From NCBI GenBank assembly GCA_022836615.1, contig MU405321.1:1-64000 (forward strand): a stretch of 64,000 nucleotides of DNA, in the 5' to 3' direction. The stretch comes from Annulohypoxylon bovei var. microspora. Lineage: Eukaryota > Ascomycota > Sordariomycetes > Xylariales > Hypoxylaceae. Every line of letters starts with the position of its first letter. Within the stretch, counting starts at the first letter, position 1. The translations under genes were made by a program, and so were the position numbers. The notes under the pieces are model-generated. The model had not been told where the DNA came from. It was given only the letters and a program-made list of their open reading frames with translations, and did no database searches. Positions 33,893 through 48,400 of this stretch are shown here, one piece after another.

Positions 33893-36800
33893 TCATGCCG
33901 TCTGTATTCGTAACCCCTTCTGTATCATCGACCCCCGCGCGCCAGTCCCAGCGGGCCCATGACTCCGCTGAGCCGGGCTAGGCGGCACATACAAGTCGTG
34001 GAACGTGTTCCTCCCCGACCCCTCGCTAAGGACCGGGCTTAGAGCCCGCTGCAGCTCCGAGTCGTCCTCGTTATCACCCTGCTCGCCGCCTCTCGAAGGA
34101 GGCGCCGCGCGTCCTTCCTCCGCAGCGTGTTCCTTGAGGACTTCCTTCACGCCGCCCTCGCGCTCGATCTCTTGCCACAGGTGATGGTCCCGGGGGAAGT
34201 ATATCCGCTGCAGCGCCGTGAGGCCTAGCTCGAGTGTGACCACGGCCGCGATCGTCGCCCCCGCCGTAGCCCACCAGCCTAGCTTGTTGCCGAATTCGTG
34301 TACGAAGGAACCGCGCACGACGTAAGGTCCAAATTTAAGAGGGTAGATCGCCCCTATGAAAAAGTTCCACACGAACCAGCCTATGATGGAGATAGCAAAA
34401 CCGCCGAGCGTAATCGCCGTCTTGTGGTGGTATTCCAGTATTCTAATATCATCTAATTAGAAAAGGGACAAAAGATCAGCAGGGTAATCTGGGTGCCAAC
34501 TTACAGGACCTTGACGTTGATAAGTATCACGGCAGCTGTGAATGCCAACTGCCCAAGAGGGAAGAGCGAGTTATTCTCGGTGAAGAGAATATCCTTAAAG
34601 TAACCCCAGACCATCATAAAGATGATGACGGTGTCAACCGCGCCCGACAACATCCATAGTAGATACTTCTTGAAATTAAAGGCCTCGCTTCGTTGGCCGA
34701 ACGCATAGAGCTCGGGGACCGCGAGTAAAGTTTCTGCCGTAAGGTCCTTCTCGAAAATTCCGAGTAGGATCACGGGCAGTGAAGTGAAGAGTGCATTAAA
34801 CACCGTCAAACTCCACGACTCGTAAATCGATGTGCCAGTGTAGCCGTTGAAATGCTGGTACTGAGCTTGTATGATATAGAAGACTAACTCTTTCCAGAAT
34901 GTAGCAAGGATGTATTTCGCAGTGCGTAAATACATCCAGCGGCCATGAACAAGGAGAAGTCGTTGGAGAAATCTAAACTGGGCGATCGAATAATCAGCAA
35001 CACGGGCAGCCTGGAGGCCTTCACGACCAGATATGCCAATGCCAACGTGGGACGCTTGGATCATAGCAATATCGTTCGATCCATCGCCGATAGCCAGGGT
35101 CAATGAGGATGGTACTGTCTCACGGATTGCTTGAACCAAACCTGCTTTTTGGGATGGGGATGCTCGGCAACAGATGACCGAATCCATGCGGACGGCAAGA
35201 TCGTAAAACATTATCTTCAAGGACTCATCCTTTTCGATCACGCCTAGAGTATGACCGTCGACGACGAGAAGGGAATGGACTACCATGCCACGGCCAACAT
35301 CAACCAGAGTAGATGTTATCTTCTCTTGCAAGTCATCTGTGGTGGCATCAAGGATGTAGAGTTCGGAAAAGGGTTTGGCTAATCTCGCAGAGTGCGCGAT
35401 GTTGATCGCCGTCTCGCGTTTGTCGCCAGTAAGCATCCACACCTTGATATTTGCCCTACGAAGCTTCTCGATTGTTTCAGGCACACCTTGCTGGAGCTTA
35501 TCTTCAATAGCAGAAGCGCCAGCAAGATCGAAGTCCCTCTCGATTAGTTCCGCCGCTTCCTCGACGCGGTTTTGTCTATCTACTAGGCTCGTGGTGGCGA
35601 CCCGATAGACCTCCTTCCATTGCTCGTACTCACCGTCACTTATATAGCGATAAGCGAAGAGAAGAGTTCTCAAGCCTTCCGAGGCAAATTCACCGATATG
35701 TTGGAAACACTGCTCGAAGATGGCGCCATCGTCCGCAGCCGTATACTCGTCTACTATTCCGTCATAAACCTCTGTGCTACCAGAAAGCAATACTGGCGAG
35801 AGAACGATGGACTGTCGTGGCGTATTGTAATCATCGTTATATCCTGCACCATCATCCAAATCCAGCGTCTCACGCCTCGTCAACCAAGTATCGATATCTT
35901 CTGACACAACTGAGCGACGATTTATCTCGGTAGACTTACGCCGACTACCCTTTCGGAAGATGCTGTTTCTTTTGCTTATGCTATTTCTAGGGCTATACGT
36001 GCCGCTTAGGCGGTTCATAGCCCTCTCAGCCTCCACGCTCTTTCTTTTGCTAGCTCTCCGTACCACATCGGATGCCTTTTGTTTAGCGAGGAGCGCATTC
36101 CTTAAGCGGGCGATCATGACATTATCAGCGCCTTTGCAGAATACGCAAATTCTGCCATCTGGCATACGTATAATGATAGACATTCGCTTCCGCTTACTGC
36201 TGAACTCGATCACGTCCAACACTTCGTATGTCTCCGTAACAGGCTCTCCTTCCCGGCTCTGGAACTGAAGCCTGATAGAATTCGTCGGACGGTCAATCAG
36301 AAGATAGCCTAGATCCTGGGCAGCCTGCACCAGCGCCAGCTCGTCCGGTGACGCAGCTTGAAACGCAATCTCGCCATCCTCTTTGACCTCCGGTAGACAT
36401 GTGTGGCACAAGGCCACGCAGAGGAGAAATTGGCGAGCCTTCTTCGAAAATACAGTATCGGGATTCTGGTGGATATAATTCAGCATGGCTTCCGTTTTCG
36501 GTATAGGCAGAGATTGCCCTGGTCGAGTTCGTGGTATCTGGGAAGAGTTAGGCTGCTGTTGGCTATTGATCAACGGCGTCTCAATACGCTCGTCTCTGTC
36601 AGGGACGACGCTTGTCTCCACCGCACCGTCGATTTGTCCACCTAGACCTTTCGTATTTCTTTTAGATATCTTCGATATGACCTCCAGCCGATCCCTCTCA
36701 ATATCCATATCATGCAACCAAGCTGTCCCTGCGACGCTGAGTTTCCGGAACCGCATCTTATTCTCTGTCAGGGTGCCAGTCTTATCGGAAAAAACGTAAT

Positions 36801-38655
36801 TGACTTGGCCCAGGTTTTCTAGGATGGTGGTAGTATTGGCAACCATTGGTGTGTCGGTCTCGGGATCGTACATCTCCAAGTCATCAAGTAGGAAGAACTG
36901 CCCAACCTTGATGATTTCGAGACTTACATACAAGGACAAGGGAATCAAAGTATTGAAGGCAATGATGAACCCAAACCAAATATGCGCAAAGGGCACGGTC
37001 GCATCTTTCAAGTAGGGGGCGTGTTTCTCATAAGAATCTCTCCAGATATAGTAGCCACCCATACACCCGACAGTGAGAGTGAGCACGACCAAAACGAGGA
37101 GAAGGACGATGCGGTTAAGCAAGTTTTGGATCTTCGGAGATTTGGCACGAACGTTTCTGTTGGCGTTCATGCGTATCTTGCATTCTTCGCCCGTATTGAT
37201 GACCAGGCCAAGCACCTCATCGGTATTTCGTAATATCGAACCTCGGTACACAACATCGCTCGTGGTTAGCGGCCGTGTTTCGCCATCGAGAGTTAAACGG
37301 CCCTCGAAATTGTAAAGGTCGGCATTGGGATCTTCAGAGACGACCTCTGCTCGACAATGCCTTAAGTTTTCGATAGTGTCGCAGCGTTCAGCCAATAAAG
37401 AGCAGGCCTGTTTGCTTTTGAGATTTGTTTCGCCATCAAGCGCCATAGTCTCGATATATGCCACCCCATTGTGGCCGGTTGCGTGCAAGACAATGATATC
37501 CGCCGGCACGCTGTGGTCTCTTCGCAACCGAATGATATCACCAACTTTGAGATCTTGCCATTGAATTCTAGACCATATAGGATCTTCTTGGCGCTCGCTG
37601 ATATCCTGCAGCTCTGTCATCCCCTCTTCCTCTTCGCGCTTTCTGCCATGAAGCTTCTTTCCGAAGATACCCTTTTTGCTCTTTTTACAGTTTTTCTCGA
37701 CTGTTCTTTCGGGGTCGAGAACCCAAGCGGGGGCTAGATTCTCTGTCTTATCCAATACATACCTCCTATAATCGTCAAACCCTTCCTTCGCCATACTAAT
37801 AGAGACGAAGATGAGCAGAGGTATAAGAGTGGTGAATGAACCCGTCGTGCTTAGACCTGGAATTAGTTGCAGTACAGCAATAATTAGGAAGTAAAAGTTG
37901 GCCAGCTTGCTAAACTGGAAGTAGAGCTGCTTCGGTAAGAATGACCATTTAGTATAACGACTGGAGCGTATGAAGTTTGAGATGTAGTGTCCGCCGCTCC
38001 GTTCGTCGATAAGTGGTACCGTGCGGACACCGCCCGCGCTAATAGGTATATGTCGACCATCACGACTAGGCGGAAGAGGTTTCTGGCGCAGGAGTCCCTC
38101 GATAATCCACTTCTGGTAGTAGTTATTGAAAAGCTGTTCAAACCTGGCTCCTGGCCCCAGGGCTCGTTTCCGTTGCTTATTGACCCATGCACGATAGTTG
38201 TCTAGCCGGAAAGGAGTATCACGATCTATGTCGTCGGTGTCTTGACCCATCTTTCCCTTGTCAGAGAGACCCCGCGAATTCCCTCCTTCCATGGTTGTAT
38301 CAAAGGCGTATTCTACATGTCGCTCCCCTCCACGATTATCAGCCTGTTTCGACGTCGAAGTATGAGCTTCGGAGGGGTTGTTAGAATCCATTCGCGGGTC
38401 GGCGGCGGTGTGCATTGCGGCGTCTATTCCGCGTGGTTCTTGGTCGTAGGGGACATCGTCATCGTAGGGAACATCGGTAGAAAATTGTACGCGATGCGCT
38501 GAGTTGTTAGTGTTCGTTCGCCTAGGCCGCCAGCTACTGTGATATTGTCGCTCTTCACCAACTCCTGCATCTACAGTTCTAAAATTGGACTCTAGAGGAG
38601 AGTATAGCTGCCGCGACGTTTCAGCTTCCTCGGGATTGTCATTGTAGTTCGACAT
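33893..38655 (-). CDS. P4-type phospholipid-translocating ATPase (flippase), Dnf3-like
   Basis: Two exons, 38655-34505 and 34442-33893, encode 1566 aa. An upstream in-frame ATG at 38676 would add seven residues. P4 signatures are FLPKQLYFQFSKLANFYF at the first helices, DGETN of the actuator domain (about residue 407), the phosphorylation motif DKTGTLTEN (about 620), and GDGSNDIAMIQ (about 1193). Around ten membrane spans are expected. The N-terminal 150 residues are acidic and disordered, and a Ser/Arg/Lys-rich insertion sits in the nucleotide-binding domain (about 880-960). The segment STTGSFTTLIPL..DDYRRYVLDKTEN looks more like yeast Dnf3 than Dnf1/2 or Drs2. It should flip phospholipids to the cytosolic leaflet in Golgi, endosomal or plasma membrane with a Cdc50-type partner, which is not encoded here. 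Confidence 0.92.
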
Positions 38656-41600
38656 GATCCCATGCGGGAGTCTCATGCACTAGAAGTCTCGGGGTCCAGA
38701 CTCGCCAAGACCAGGTGGGCAGTAATCCAGGTGATGTTCAACAGCGGGGGTCCGGCCGAGAATAGAGCCAAGCAACACTTACGACCTCGGATCGTGGACT
38801 CATCGGCAGGTTATGATTGGGCGGCTATATACAAAGAGCTGGACCTATTTCGTCGCGGATTTTTAGAAATAGGCAAATTCGAAGCCTAAAAATGTAGGCG
38901 AGGCCAAACGTCGCAGATAAAAGGTGGTACTGCCTTTTAGATAAAGTGAGGGGGGTCAATAGGGTCCCTTGACAAGAAAACCGGATATAGGTAGTATAAC
39001 TAGGTAGGTAGGTAGGTAGGTAGGTAGAAGTAAAGAATACGAAGTAGCCTAATAGGTACCTACTTCATCACTGCAACGCAGCAGGTCACGATACGCTTGA
39101 AACGGAGGAAAGTGATGGTGGGTGGGGGAAGGGTGTATTAACTAAAAGAAAAAAAGGAATATAAGAGAAAACAAAGACAGATATATCATCATCCATTAAT
39201 ACTAGGTAGGTAATCAACATGATCAATATGATTGATCCATGATTGATCCATGGATTACCGTATGGATTATGGATTAGGTATGATTAATACTGGCCAGCAC
39301 TTGCAGTCGTTCGAGGACCAAGAGCACAGCCGCAAAGTCTAACGACGCCAGCAACGCCGCTCCAAGTCTCGAGGGCTAGAGGGTAAGGTTGGCAGGTTGG
39401 CAGGTTGGTTACCACCCTGCCACCACTCGGCCACATCGATTGATCCTTCGGTCTACTATAGCAGCAACTGTAGGTACATACAGTACATACATGCTTAGCC
39501 CGGTGTCCCGTGTATCCGAGTTGCCCAACAAGGAAGCACATGTGCAGGATCTACGCATGAACGTAGACAGTAGAGAGATTTTGGTATATGTTTCTCTTCT
39601 ATGTGCCCCTTTTGGCTGAGGACAAGTTGACGATCACTTTAAGTTGAATGTTTTCGCAACGTTTCAGCCTTCGTATCTTTTTCTTGTCAGAAGAATTAAC
39701 TTGACGCTTGACTGCCGCGATTTCGAACCGGGCGAAGTGCTTGTAAATTTAGAATTTTCAAAGTTCTAAGCGGGGGGCTAAAGAATTTAGTCGATTTAGT
39801 CGATCAAAAGTCTGGGGGCCTGTAAAACGAGCCACAAAACCCGAACCGATGGACCCTTTCTTCGCTAATCTATTCCCATTAAGGGACTAGAAGTTTGTTT
39901 CATCCTTGTATAAACATAAATACTGGGACTTTCTAACATTCCATAGCGTATAAGTACATATTTATCTAGGTACTTGTCACATAAAAGGTAAGCACTTGAG
40001 AAATATCAATATTAACATGCATAGCCCCCACTATATTTCTCACAACGACCAAACTGATAGACAGAAAACGTTATATCCAGAGGATATAAATCCCAAGGAC
40101 CTCTATCAAATCGAAATAAGCATTGGCCCATTTACAGAAATGCAAATAAGATGTAATCATTGTACATATTGTATTCAATGTTGTACAAGTGTCATACATA
40201 TGTACAAGCTTGAAGCATACGTCAGATTAGCTACGCCACCCCCAACAACAAATGTTCGTAAGACACGATCCATGACGACTGCGACGATCCCTAAAACCCG
40301 ACGATACCAGTCATCGAGTAACACAAAATCCGAAATATATTCTCATTTGAAGCTATACAATTAATGCAATACAGCAATACTTGAGGCATGATCATGATGG
40401 GCTGCTTCTTCTAGGCCTCGTATCACCTCCGCACTATATCTGCAGACTAGCGCGAGAAGTTTATCGATCATGCAAGGGATTTCGGTTACTTATGCCGATA
40501 CCCATGCAAGAGCTTGCAATGTTGACGGCAAGCCGGGAAGCTTAAAACAGAAGGCTGATACATACATACATATCATATATATAACTACCTCCCACCCAAG
40601 TATAAAGTCTCAAGTAAGAAAGTGAGTATATTCACATATTCACGCCTCAACTATCTCATCATTGTATCCAGCGACGTTCTTCGAGCAGCAGCAAGACCAC
40701 TGGCATTCCATTTAGAGACTAACACGCATATCAAATAGTCTATACTACGCCAAGTGATATCATGTCTTGGGGTGCAAGAGAGCTTGGCTAACTTGACGTT
40801 TGCGGCACAGTAATACTGCGCCCTCGTTGAACCACCTAGATCAGAAGGGCGTCGGAACAAGTGCACCATACACACATAACACTATAGCTAGGTAGTTATC
40901 CCGCCTGCACCAAGATCTGTATAGAGCGGGATGGCTGACTATACAATAGGAGCGGAATAGCTTGCCACGTAATGAAAGCGGGATAGCTGAGCGATTACAT
41001 GGTATTCTTCGTACACGATGCACTTATTCCGATGCCTTTCTACTGGGTATAAACATTGGCAACCCATGGTATTACCACGGCTGTCAGGGCTGTGTAGCGG
41101 TCTACCTATAGAAGACATAAAATATTGGTGTATATTGGTGAGACTAAAGTCGTAACTAGATCTTAGACGAAGTCGTTTCTATGTCTTAACTAAGAGCGTA
41201 CTAGTTTAGCTCGGCTTGGTCCCCCCTTTTGAACAGCCTCGAAGTTGAGGTTATACATACAAACAAATGCTACTGCCTAAAGGTACATGGCAAAAGTCGA
41301 TACAGAAATGAACGAATCCCATTGCTTACAAGATGAAACAGACTTATTTACCACTACCTATCCATGCCACTTAAGCCACGCTATTCTAGCCGCTAGGTAA
41401 TCAGTCAGCCAGCCACGGGAGCTAGTCGGCAACCTGGGCCGTAAGATACTAAATAATATCACCTGATGTCTAAAGTCACAAACTAGGAAGCTCGAAAATA
41501 GTTCTGTTTGAACCAGATACCGAGAAGAACCCATTATGCGAATACAGATGTAGGTATCTAATTCGTGTTGTTGTTATACTAGTGGTTCTGTCTTCTTACA

Positions 41601-43540
41601 CGCCTATCCAGGAGGAAAAGAATTTTCCTATGTCTGTTGATACGCTAGTTCTGCCATTAAGGTAATTCAGTCGTCCTTTGCGCCGTCGCTGTGCTAAAGT
41701 TTGCGTAAATTAACTAAATACCTAGTTAGACAGCTTGCACGTCCTCCCGGACGTAAACCATTTCATCATCATTCAGGAGAAAAAATAGGGGTCTCGATCA
41801 CCACTTCCAGTAAGTCGAGCTGTCACACAAGAAAGATTCACCCCAACACAGCCCTGTGGCATGTCTTAGAATATTTTTAGCTTCAGTGTTACTTGTGAGC
41901 TCATATAAAACCCTGCAATCTAGACCTAGCCGCAACATATCCAAGTTATACATGCTAACAAGCATTAAGCCATGGTGAATATTTCCCAAAAAAGTTATTT
42001 GGTGAAGGTTTGTGTAGCAGTCTATAAGAATGAACTTGAAGTGTTCTATTCGACGACTGTCTGTCGTACAAGTTAGCTCGAGGCATGTATAGGTAACGTC
42101 TAACAAGCAAGACTCTAGGATTCCTACGTAATGTGTACCTATGCAGGCTACGTTGTGTTTTAGGGTTAATAATTAAGTAAGTCCTTGGAACCGTTCTTCT
42201 CAAGATCTCAAGACTTAACCTAGAGAATACCCACCTCATAGAAATAGGCCTAAGAGGGTATAATGTTGAGAAGAACTCTAAGAGCCGGTTCTCAGAACGG
42301 GGTTCTTAAATACCATCGCACCTTCCATCCAGGTACACTTAATTCACCATGTAAATTCTGAGACTAATATACGCCTCATGACTCACAAACCCCAGCCTAT
42401 GAATTTATATATCGCTCTATTCTCTTCTGTGAAGTGGTTTAACTTGTTCACTCCGATTCCGGCCTGTTAAAAACTTCAGCAAGACGACGAAAATTTGCCC
42501 ATCCATAATCTTGACCAAAGAAAACTTGAGACGTCGGAGACTTGGTACAGAGAGTATAAATATTCTGCAGTCAAAGGCACGGAATAAAAGCAATCACGTT
42601 AAGAGAGAATACGTTTCAATTCGCATATGTTTCTATATTCCAATGTATTATAATCCTCGCCATAAAGTCGTGACAAGGAAAAGACAGCAAACAGGGGAAT
42701 CTCTTCTTCATCTTCATCGCGCTACTAGGGCTAGTCAAGTAATCCACCTTGACATAGCGCAGTTTAACATTAGATGGCGTCAGGGCTTTCGCCGCAGATT
42801 TCACGCCGTCGATATCTGTTATACCGCCTACCCAGGCTATTTCACCCTCGACAGTCCGTTCCCGAGGTATCAATGATCATTACTCTCGCAATTGGTACAT
42901 GCCAACCGCCCAACAAATACAGCAGACCAGCTCTGACCGCTGATCTCCGGCAGACGTTTTTAAAAATTACTATCCGCGAACCCAAGCCTCCTGGGCTTCT
43001 TCCATGTTCATCTGTTTTTATTCACCCCGCAGCCAGAAAAGACATCGCTTATTTTCGTAAATGTGAAATATGGAAAAAAAAGATAACAAGCTGTAATATT
43101 TCAAACCAGATTGTAAACGAATTGGATTAGAACCGAGTTTCCGATATTAGCACAAATGGCTAAGGCCATTCGGAAGGCGGATGATTTCCCCCAAAGGTGG
43201 AAAAAAGGCAGCGATGTGGTAAAATAGAAGATACGATAGCTGTGCCAGACATGCACAATCGGATGCCGAAGCAAAGTGTCGTCATGCTGAGCGTTATGGC
43301 CGATGAAATCGATGAAATGGGACAAGAAATCAAATCAAGTCTCGTATGCCGAAGAGCAGTTCGGAGAGAAGGGAGTTTTCGAGAAAAAGGAAGTCCAAAG
43401 CGATAAGAGGTATAAGGTTCCGCAACGCCACAAGTAGGAGAGCAAAGCTAAACTGACCGCAGCGACTATTATGCACGCATTAAATAGCGCTCCAGTCATT
43501 AAAAGAATTTCAAGACGCGCAAACCGGATGTATATCGAAA
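38656..43540. other. 4.9-kb gene-free region with simple repeats
   Basis: No convincing gene on either strand. It contains a (TAGG)n microsatellite at 39001-39027, GATTGATCCAT tandem units near 39228-39255, GGCAGGTT tandem units near 39388-39406, and many AGGTAC motifs. Short open frames of 60-120 codons (for example 39996-40364 and 42511-42876) overlap in several frames and match nothing I know. The left part must hold the P4-ATPase promoter and the right end the 3' UTR of the homeodomain gene. Confidence 0.55.
39001..39027. repeat. (TAGG)n microsatellite
   Basis: Six perfect TAGG units plus TAG at 39001-39027. It is the longest pure run of a motif that recurs in shorter form throughout the spacers of this window. 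Confidence 0.9.
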
Positions 43541-45487
43541 TCATTGGTGATGCTGGATACTCTCGGGAGACAAGCTTGACGGATCGACAGTGTCGAACTG
43601 AACCAGCTGACTCATATCCAAATCGCCGTGGTTGGCCTCCACATAGCCGGGAGAGTGTGGGTGCATAGGGATATTGATAGTATGTTTCGAATACATCTCG
43701 TTCAGGCCGTGCCCATCATCGGAAATAGCGGATTCACCCATGCCATAAATGTCAGCAGAAGCTGGCCGCTGGAGCATAGAGAGGGGGGGCGACTGTTCAA
43801 CGATGGCCGGGTCACCATGACCAGTATAAGACAATGGAGACACAGACTGTGGGATCTGAGGCAGCGGCGAAAGGAAAGCTCCGCTGTAAGGAGTATTGAA
43901 GCTCGAAGCTGGCAGGGGCGTGTTCTCGGGGCCTTGCGAAAAGAAATTCGGGCTTGAGTATTCCGAAGGGGCTGTGGTGGCAGCAGAGAGCGGGTATTGC
44001 CTCATGTCCATGCCGTACGAAGCCTGGGTATCAATACGCAGATTAGGACCAACATTGTTAAGACCGTTAGGCTGTTGTGGGATAGGCGCGTAGATGTTAG
44101 GGCTGTGCGGCTGAACTTGGTTGTCACCCGGATGCTGGATGTAAAACGACGGCATCGGGTTCTGAAACATGGAGAAATCGACGGCTGTAGGCACTGATCT
44201 GCTGCGCTGGCGCTTGTGACCTGGAGCACGCATACCAGCGTGCATAGGGTTGATCCCCCACTGCGATTCTTGGTACATGCCGACGTGCGGCGGTCCAAAG
44301 TTGGGTTGCGAAGCAGGGCGGTTCGTCGGGGACACAGGAGCAGAAACGGACAACGCGTGACCCATGTCGTAAGGGTTCGGGTTGTGTCGGTTTGTGAAGG
44401 ATTCTAGAGATGCCAGCTTGGCAAGCTGGCCGCTGAGAACCTTCGGGTTACCACCAAGGTGATGTACGAGACAGTGTGTAGCCTGCTGGTCCTCGGTAAA
44501 GTCGTTGCATTGGAAAAAGCCGTTAGAGTTGGGGGACGAGTCCATGAAGAAATTAGGGGGTCGATTCAACTCGATGACGATTCCGCCAAGCTTGGTCGCA
44601 TCACCCTCAGGGTTCTCGAGGTAGATATTCTTGATCGCGTTGAAGTTGTACTCGATTTTATATCCCGCTTGATCGTTGTTAATGTAATAGGTCATAGTGC
44701 ACTTCTCAGGGGAGTAGAAGATGATTAGATCCATCGTGTTCTGACCAACACGCGTCCACTTCCCAATGCTCAAAGATCGGCAAGTCAGATGGTGTATCAC
44801 TAGAATTGTAAGTTACCCGTCGTCACGTCGAGGAGTCGGGCAATACTTACGGACTTTCCCCTGTCCACCCTGCTCGCCTCCCAACATCATCGATCCGTAA
44901 GGTAGCAGCCCGGTACGTCCCATGTAAGGACCACCAAGGCCCTTACCAGATTCCATGGCCTGCATGGCCAGGTATGCTCGCATAGACTCGGGAATCGAGT
45001 CGATATCCTCACCTGTTTCCAGACTCTTCTTAGCCAGAAGCTTAATCTTGGCGCGTCTGTCGCATAATAGTTAGCATTGCTCACGAGATCTCATAGAGAA
45101 CAAGTTGGATCAAACATACCGGTTCTGGAACCAGATCTGAACAGACCTTTCGGTCATGTTGATTTCCTCAGCTATCCTCTCCCGAACATTTGCAGTGGGG
45201 GTAGGGTTCTTGTTGAATTCCATCTCTAGAGTCGTCAATTGATCTTGGGTCGCGCGCTGTCGCTTCTGGTTCTTCTGCTGCTGGGTAAGCGTGCTTTTGC
45301 GTGGCGGACGTCTCGAATTGGCGCTGGACTGTGTGGTCGAGTGGTCCAAGGACGGCGAGGGAGACATGCTGTTCTTGGTGTCGACCGAGGTGGCAGGAGT
45401 TGATATGGCCTCTGGTGTAGAATGGGTCTGGGCCGCGATAGTTGGACCCGCGGACCCCGGCTGTTCCATCTTAATGGGAGTCTCCAT
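43541..45487 (-). CDS. Homeodomain transcription factor, Htf1/HOX2-like
   Basis: Three exons, 45487-45120, 45056-44851 and 44799-43541, encode 610 aa. The homeodomain spans about residues 72-131, with recognition helix RSVQIWFQNRRAKIK. The intron falls inside the Arg codon after WFQN. A conserved fungal-specific block follows (LIHHLTCRSLSIGKW, MDLIIFYSPEKCTMTYYINN, IVIELNRPPNFFMD), then a Pro/Ser/Asn-rich probably disordered tail from about residue 330. This architecture matches, as far as I recall, the Sordariomycete regulator required for conidium formation (Htf1 or HOX2) and the related fission-yeast Phx1 type. It binds DNA in the nucleus. The gene is isolated, with almost 8 kb of non-coding DNA upstream and about 5 kb downstream, which fits a developmentally controlled regulator. 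Confidence 0.9.
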
Positions 45488-48400
45488 GTCTATCCAGAGG
45501 TTTGAAAGGAGTGTAGATGTTAATATAAATATCTAATAAATTCGGTGCGATCAACCTTGACGCCGTGAGTTTAGACGCGATATCGATAGGCTTGTCCTGA
45601 CCGCGCCCGAAAATCGAAGGTATTATTCCAAGGTGGATATCTCGAAGATGTGGAAGTCGATAATGGTTTTTTTTTCTTTTGTGAAGGAGCGTCGGTCCGA
45701 AGCGGTAAAGCTATGCGCGCTGTCGGGATAATAATACGTTGTCGTCGATACAAGATACTACTACTAGTAGGTATGTTGGTAACAAGCGACCACGGTGTGG
45801 TGTTGAGATACTGAGTTAGTTAAGCCTAAGGAATGAAATGGACCCGAAAGGAGTGACGGTGTCCGTAATGGCTATGAATATGAAAAGAGAGTGTGGGGTC
45901 GAAGAAAAAAGGAAATAATGAATATGGGGAGAAAGGGTAGAAGAATTGTCGATAAACGACGACAGCGACGATACCAGGAAAGAAGATGAAGATGGAGAGA
46001 AGGCAGCCGAAAAAAAAAGGGAGGAGGGGGGAAAAAAGGAGGAAGGTCAAGCAAATAGTAAGGGCGACGGACCTGCAGCGACTACCAAAACTGCCAAAGT
46101 AACCCAATGTAGCAGCCCGCAGTAGTCGGTACTAGGTGGTACCTAGAGTACCTAGAATACCTACTCTGGTAAGAACGACTTGCCCAAGTGCATCAGCGAC
46201 GGGGATCAGCCTGGCTTAGAAAACGGCCTAAGTGGGCAGTTAGTACGCATCAGCGTTAATGATGGGGCAACTTTGGGGCTGTTACATGCCGTCGTCTATA
46301 AATACGGTCTTAATACTGTGCTGTCGAGCATACAGAACATAATACGGTTTCGCGGGGGCGCGTTAGGTTCCATAGCTGTAAGACTAGGGGTATTGATTGG
46401 ACTGTATGTTTCTGATACTGAACTGATTGATAGCGGACGTGACCGCCTACCCAGCCTGGTCAAATATAGTGTGGAATGTACCTGAGCTAGCGCATTTATG
46501 CATTTACATATGGACATTTACACATTTACGGGTCAACTACCAGGTGGGTATTGTGGAGAAATTTACCCCTGGAGAACCAATCGTGCAATTGAATGGAGTC
46601 TTTTCTAACTGAATCCATCTTTTTTTTTTTTCTCTATCTGCTTCCACACACACACACTTACATACACACATAGCTACATCCCATATTCGTACGAAACGCA
46701 CACCGTCTTTTTCTTTACATACAAGCATTGGTAGAAATGTTTATTTACTCCTTCATCGTCCGATACAGGTCATCACAGTGGACTGTCGAACAATCCAAAG
46801 TGAAGTGGCCACGATGTCTTCGACACATAATTGCATCAGACCCAATCCAGTGTTGTCTTCCAGTGCCTCTTTAATAAGTACATACGAGGACAATTGTTTT
46901 ACTTATCTTATCCGCAAAGAAACAGAAATCTACCTAAGGCAGATCATCAGATGAACCTTGAACAAGTACGCTAAATGTCGAATGGGTCCCGATGATGAAA
47001 AGGTCCTGAATTTTCAGCAATTCGGTTGTGGAACCAATACCCCTGACTATGACTTCAGCCGTACTACAGAATATTCAATGCCGAATACTAGGTAAGATGC
47101 CAGTTCAAGCCGAGTACTACTATTACCTAGGTATTTTCTTAATCATATGAGGCTATTGATCTTTGATATTTAATATTTGATATTTACTTAGGTACGGAAT
47201 AGGCGACTATAAAACAGATATGTCTGCTTGCCCCTGTCTTCAAAAAAAAATTACAGGGTACAATTCTGCTCTTCTTTTAGAATAGAAGGATTGTACAGTG
47301 CGAATATTCCTCCGGCTGTCTTAGAGGGCATATATTAAAGGACAGAATATCGGAAAATCAGAAAATGCTCACTGGCAAACCACAACAACTGTGGCGCCGG
47401 CTAAAAGGCCTGTGCGATCCTTGCTGATGCGCGCTGCCGCTGCCAGCATCGCCAGCATCGGTCACCATGGTGAATGTGCTTTTAGACAAAGCACCGACTT
47501 CTAAAGCAACATATCGAATCGTCCCTTGGGTTGACCGTCTTTACTTTCTTTACATAAATCTACACTCAGTCGGCTAGCAGACCGACACTAGTGAAAGTAC
47601 GCCGCGGTCTCCATCTACGGGGACCGTAGTTCCGGCCGGACTTTGGATGGCCCGGTTAGCGGCGTTGAATGTCGACAGCGCATGGTGGGTAGTCATGTTC
47701 GTCGATCTACCACTATCCTCCAAGAGGATACCTAGATGATCCGAGTCGACGGATACCTATTCCAACATATGTTTAGGACGGAACTGGTACGACTCTTCCC
47801 CGAGCCGTTTGTCTATCATTTGGGAACTTTAGTCTCCAAAGTGTTAGAGACTCAAACCATTCTAGTCCAAGACCCAGAGCCTCTCAAAAATTCTACTTAT
47901 TTCTCTAGGTATCTTCAATAATGACAAGCAATCAGCAGATCAAACATTCTATCGTTGGATTATATCAAGCTTCATGAATAGGAATAATATTATTTTTTAA
48001 TTATGTTAAAGCGCTGGAGAACGTTTTGTTTTACTAGATAAGAAACAAACGCATGATGTTATGTAAATGCCTTGCTAGTCTTTAAGAACCCTAGATGGCG
48101 ATCAGTCTTGATGGTGGTGGGGGTTGTTTGACGGCGTACGTCTTAGGGCCAATGAAACCCCTACTCCAATATTGTCCCACCGACAAGACTGCCGACGCAA
48201 CAAAAGGGGGGTTAAGAGCCAAGAAGCCTTTTTTTTTTTTTTTTCATCGTTGGACCTAACACTAAGTTGACCGACACACACAACAACACAACGCACATAA
48301 CGGGGCTGTAAACGACTCATATTTGTAAGTGCCCGTCTAAATCATACAGCTGGTCACATATTCATTTTGACAAAAATTTGACCGGGAATATAGAGATACG

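Noticed and set aside
34501..38676. Dnf1/2- or Drs2-type assignment of the flippase
   Set aside because: The first-helix and DDYRRYVLDKTEN region looks closer to Dnf3. The assignment is by eye and should be confirmed by phylogeny.
39996..42876. Short open frames of about 120 codons at 39996-40364 and 42511-42876
   Set aside because: AT-rich, basic, repeat-free sequences without family resemblance; most likely chance.
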